The notes beneath the pieces were generated by a model that was not told the origin of the DNA, made no database searches, and saw only the letters and a list, made by a program, of their open reading frames with translations. From an uncultured Lutibacter sp. (GTDB lineage: Bacteria; Bacteroidota; Bacteroidia; Flavobacteriales; Flavobacteriaceae), in assembly GCA_913061425.1 (NCBI GenBank), contig CAJXUO010000079.1, forward strand, positions 1 to 6,471: 6,471 nt of DNA, given 5' to 3'. Below, piece by piece: positions 6,308 through 6,471 of the stretch. Every line of letters begins with the position of its first letter. Within the stretch, counting starts at the first letter, position 1. Made by a program: the position numbers and the translations under genes.

Positions 6308-6388
6308 TGTCATTCTGAATGAACAAAGTGAAATGAAGAATCTAAACAATCAGGATTCATCATACTGTAAACTATGTTCAGAATGACA
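6308..6388. repeat. Imperfect palindromic intergenic repeat (TGTCATTCTGAA type)
   Basis: A 12-bp perfect inverted repeat bounds this element: TGTCATTCTGAA at 6308-6319 and TTCAGAATGACA at 6377-6388. Inside it, ATGAAGAATC (6333-6342) pairs 9 of 10 with GATTCATCAT (6354-6363) around an 11-nt loop, so the whole ~81-bp unit can fold into a long interrupted hairpin. The left arm reading GTCATTCTGA...GTGAAATGAAGAATCT resembles a dispersed palindromic repeat I know from many Bacteroidota and other genomes (GTCATTCTGAnCGnAGnGAAGAATCT-like). It fills half of the 159-bp pssA/hydrolase gap and ends 20 bp before the hydrolase ATG. Only one copy is in the window, so dispersal is not shown here. The remaining gap sequence (6250-6307 and 6389-6408) is A/T-rich with nothing firm. 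Confidence 0.75.
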
Positions 6389-6408
6389 CAAGCCATCAAA
6401 TTATATTA

Positions 6409-6471
6409 ATGCCAATAATAGAATCAACTTACAAACCTGAACAGTTACTTAAAAACGCACATTTTAATACC
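6409..6471 (+). CDS. Probable YheT-like alpha/beta hydrolase, first 21 codons (runs off the right edge)
   Basis: ATG followed by 20 open codons to the window edge; the peptide is MPIIESTYKPEQLLKNAHFN followed by T. The pattern of S-x-Y-x-P followed by an N-x-H-x2-T motif matches the N-terminus of YheT/ABHD-type alpha/beta hydrolases (E. coli YheT has the comparable NPHLQT), predicted cytoplasmic esterases of uncertain substrate. The catalytic nucleophile and the rest of the fold lie outside the window, so the family call rests on this short stretch. The palindromic repeat ends 20 bp upstream, so it must lie in the promoter or leader of this gene. Confidence 0.55.
   Translation, partial: MPIIESTYKPEQLLKNAHFNT

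Overview
The window is low-GC DNA with the gene content, protein signatures and gene order of a member of the Bacteroidota, most likely family Flavobacteriaceae. The pointers are a ~730-residue RecQ of the flavobacterial type, the kdsD/kpsF-tatC-lptB cluster, the absence of clear Shine-Dalgarno sites, and a TAnnTTTG-type promoter box. This assignment rests on recognising the proteins, not on a search.

Layout from left to right: the 3' end of a ZIP-family metal transporter (+, entering from the left edge); recQ helicase (-), convergent with the transporter and separated from it by only 4 bp; an 82-bp divergent intergenic region with overlapping candidate promoters and A/T tracts; a tight three-gene + strand run of kdsD (arabinose-5-phosphate isomerase), tatC (twin-arginine translocase channel) and lptB (LPS-export ATPase); a short convergent gap with a small GC-rich hairpin; a - strand pair consisting of a 74-residue two-helix membrane protein of unknown function and, upstream of it, pssA (phosphatidylserine synthase); a 159-bp divergent gap holding an ~81-bp imperfect palindromic repeat with TGTCATTCTGAA / TTCAGAATGACA ends; and the first 21 codons of a probable YheT-like alpha/beta hydrolase running off the right edge.

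The theme is mostly cell-envelope housekeeping. KdsD supplies arabinose-5-phosphate for Kdo in the LPS core, LptB powers LPS transport to the outer membrane, TatC exports folded proteins, and PssA makes phosphatidylserine, the precursor of phosphatidylethanolamine. RecQ is DNA repair. I see no CRISPR array, tRNA, rRNA, transposase, phage gene or recognisable defence system, and no good case for a wholly new system. The points most worth a second look are the RecQ that has lost its zinc-binding cysteines, the palindromic repeat next to the hydrolase start, the ZIP transporter whose second metal site is replaced, the extended cysteine-containing periplasmic loop of TatC, and the recQ/kdsD divergent region where both genes start with non-ATG codons.
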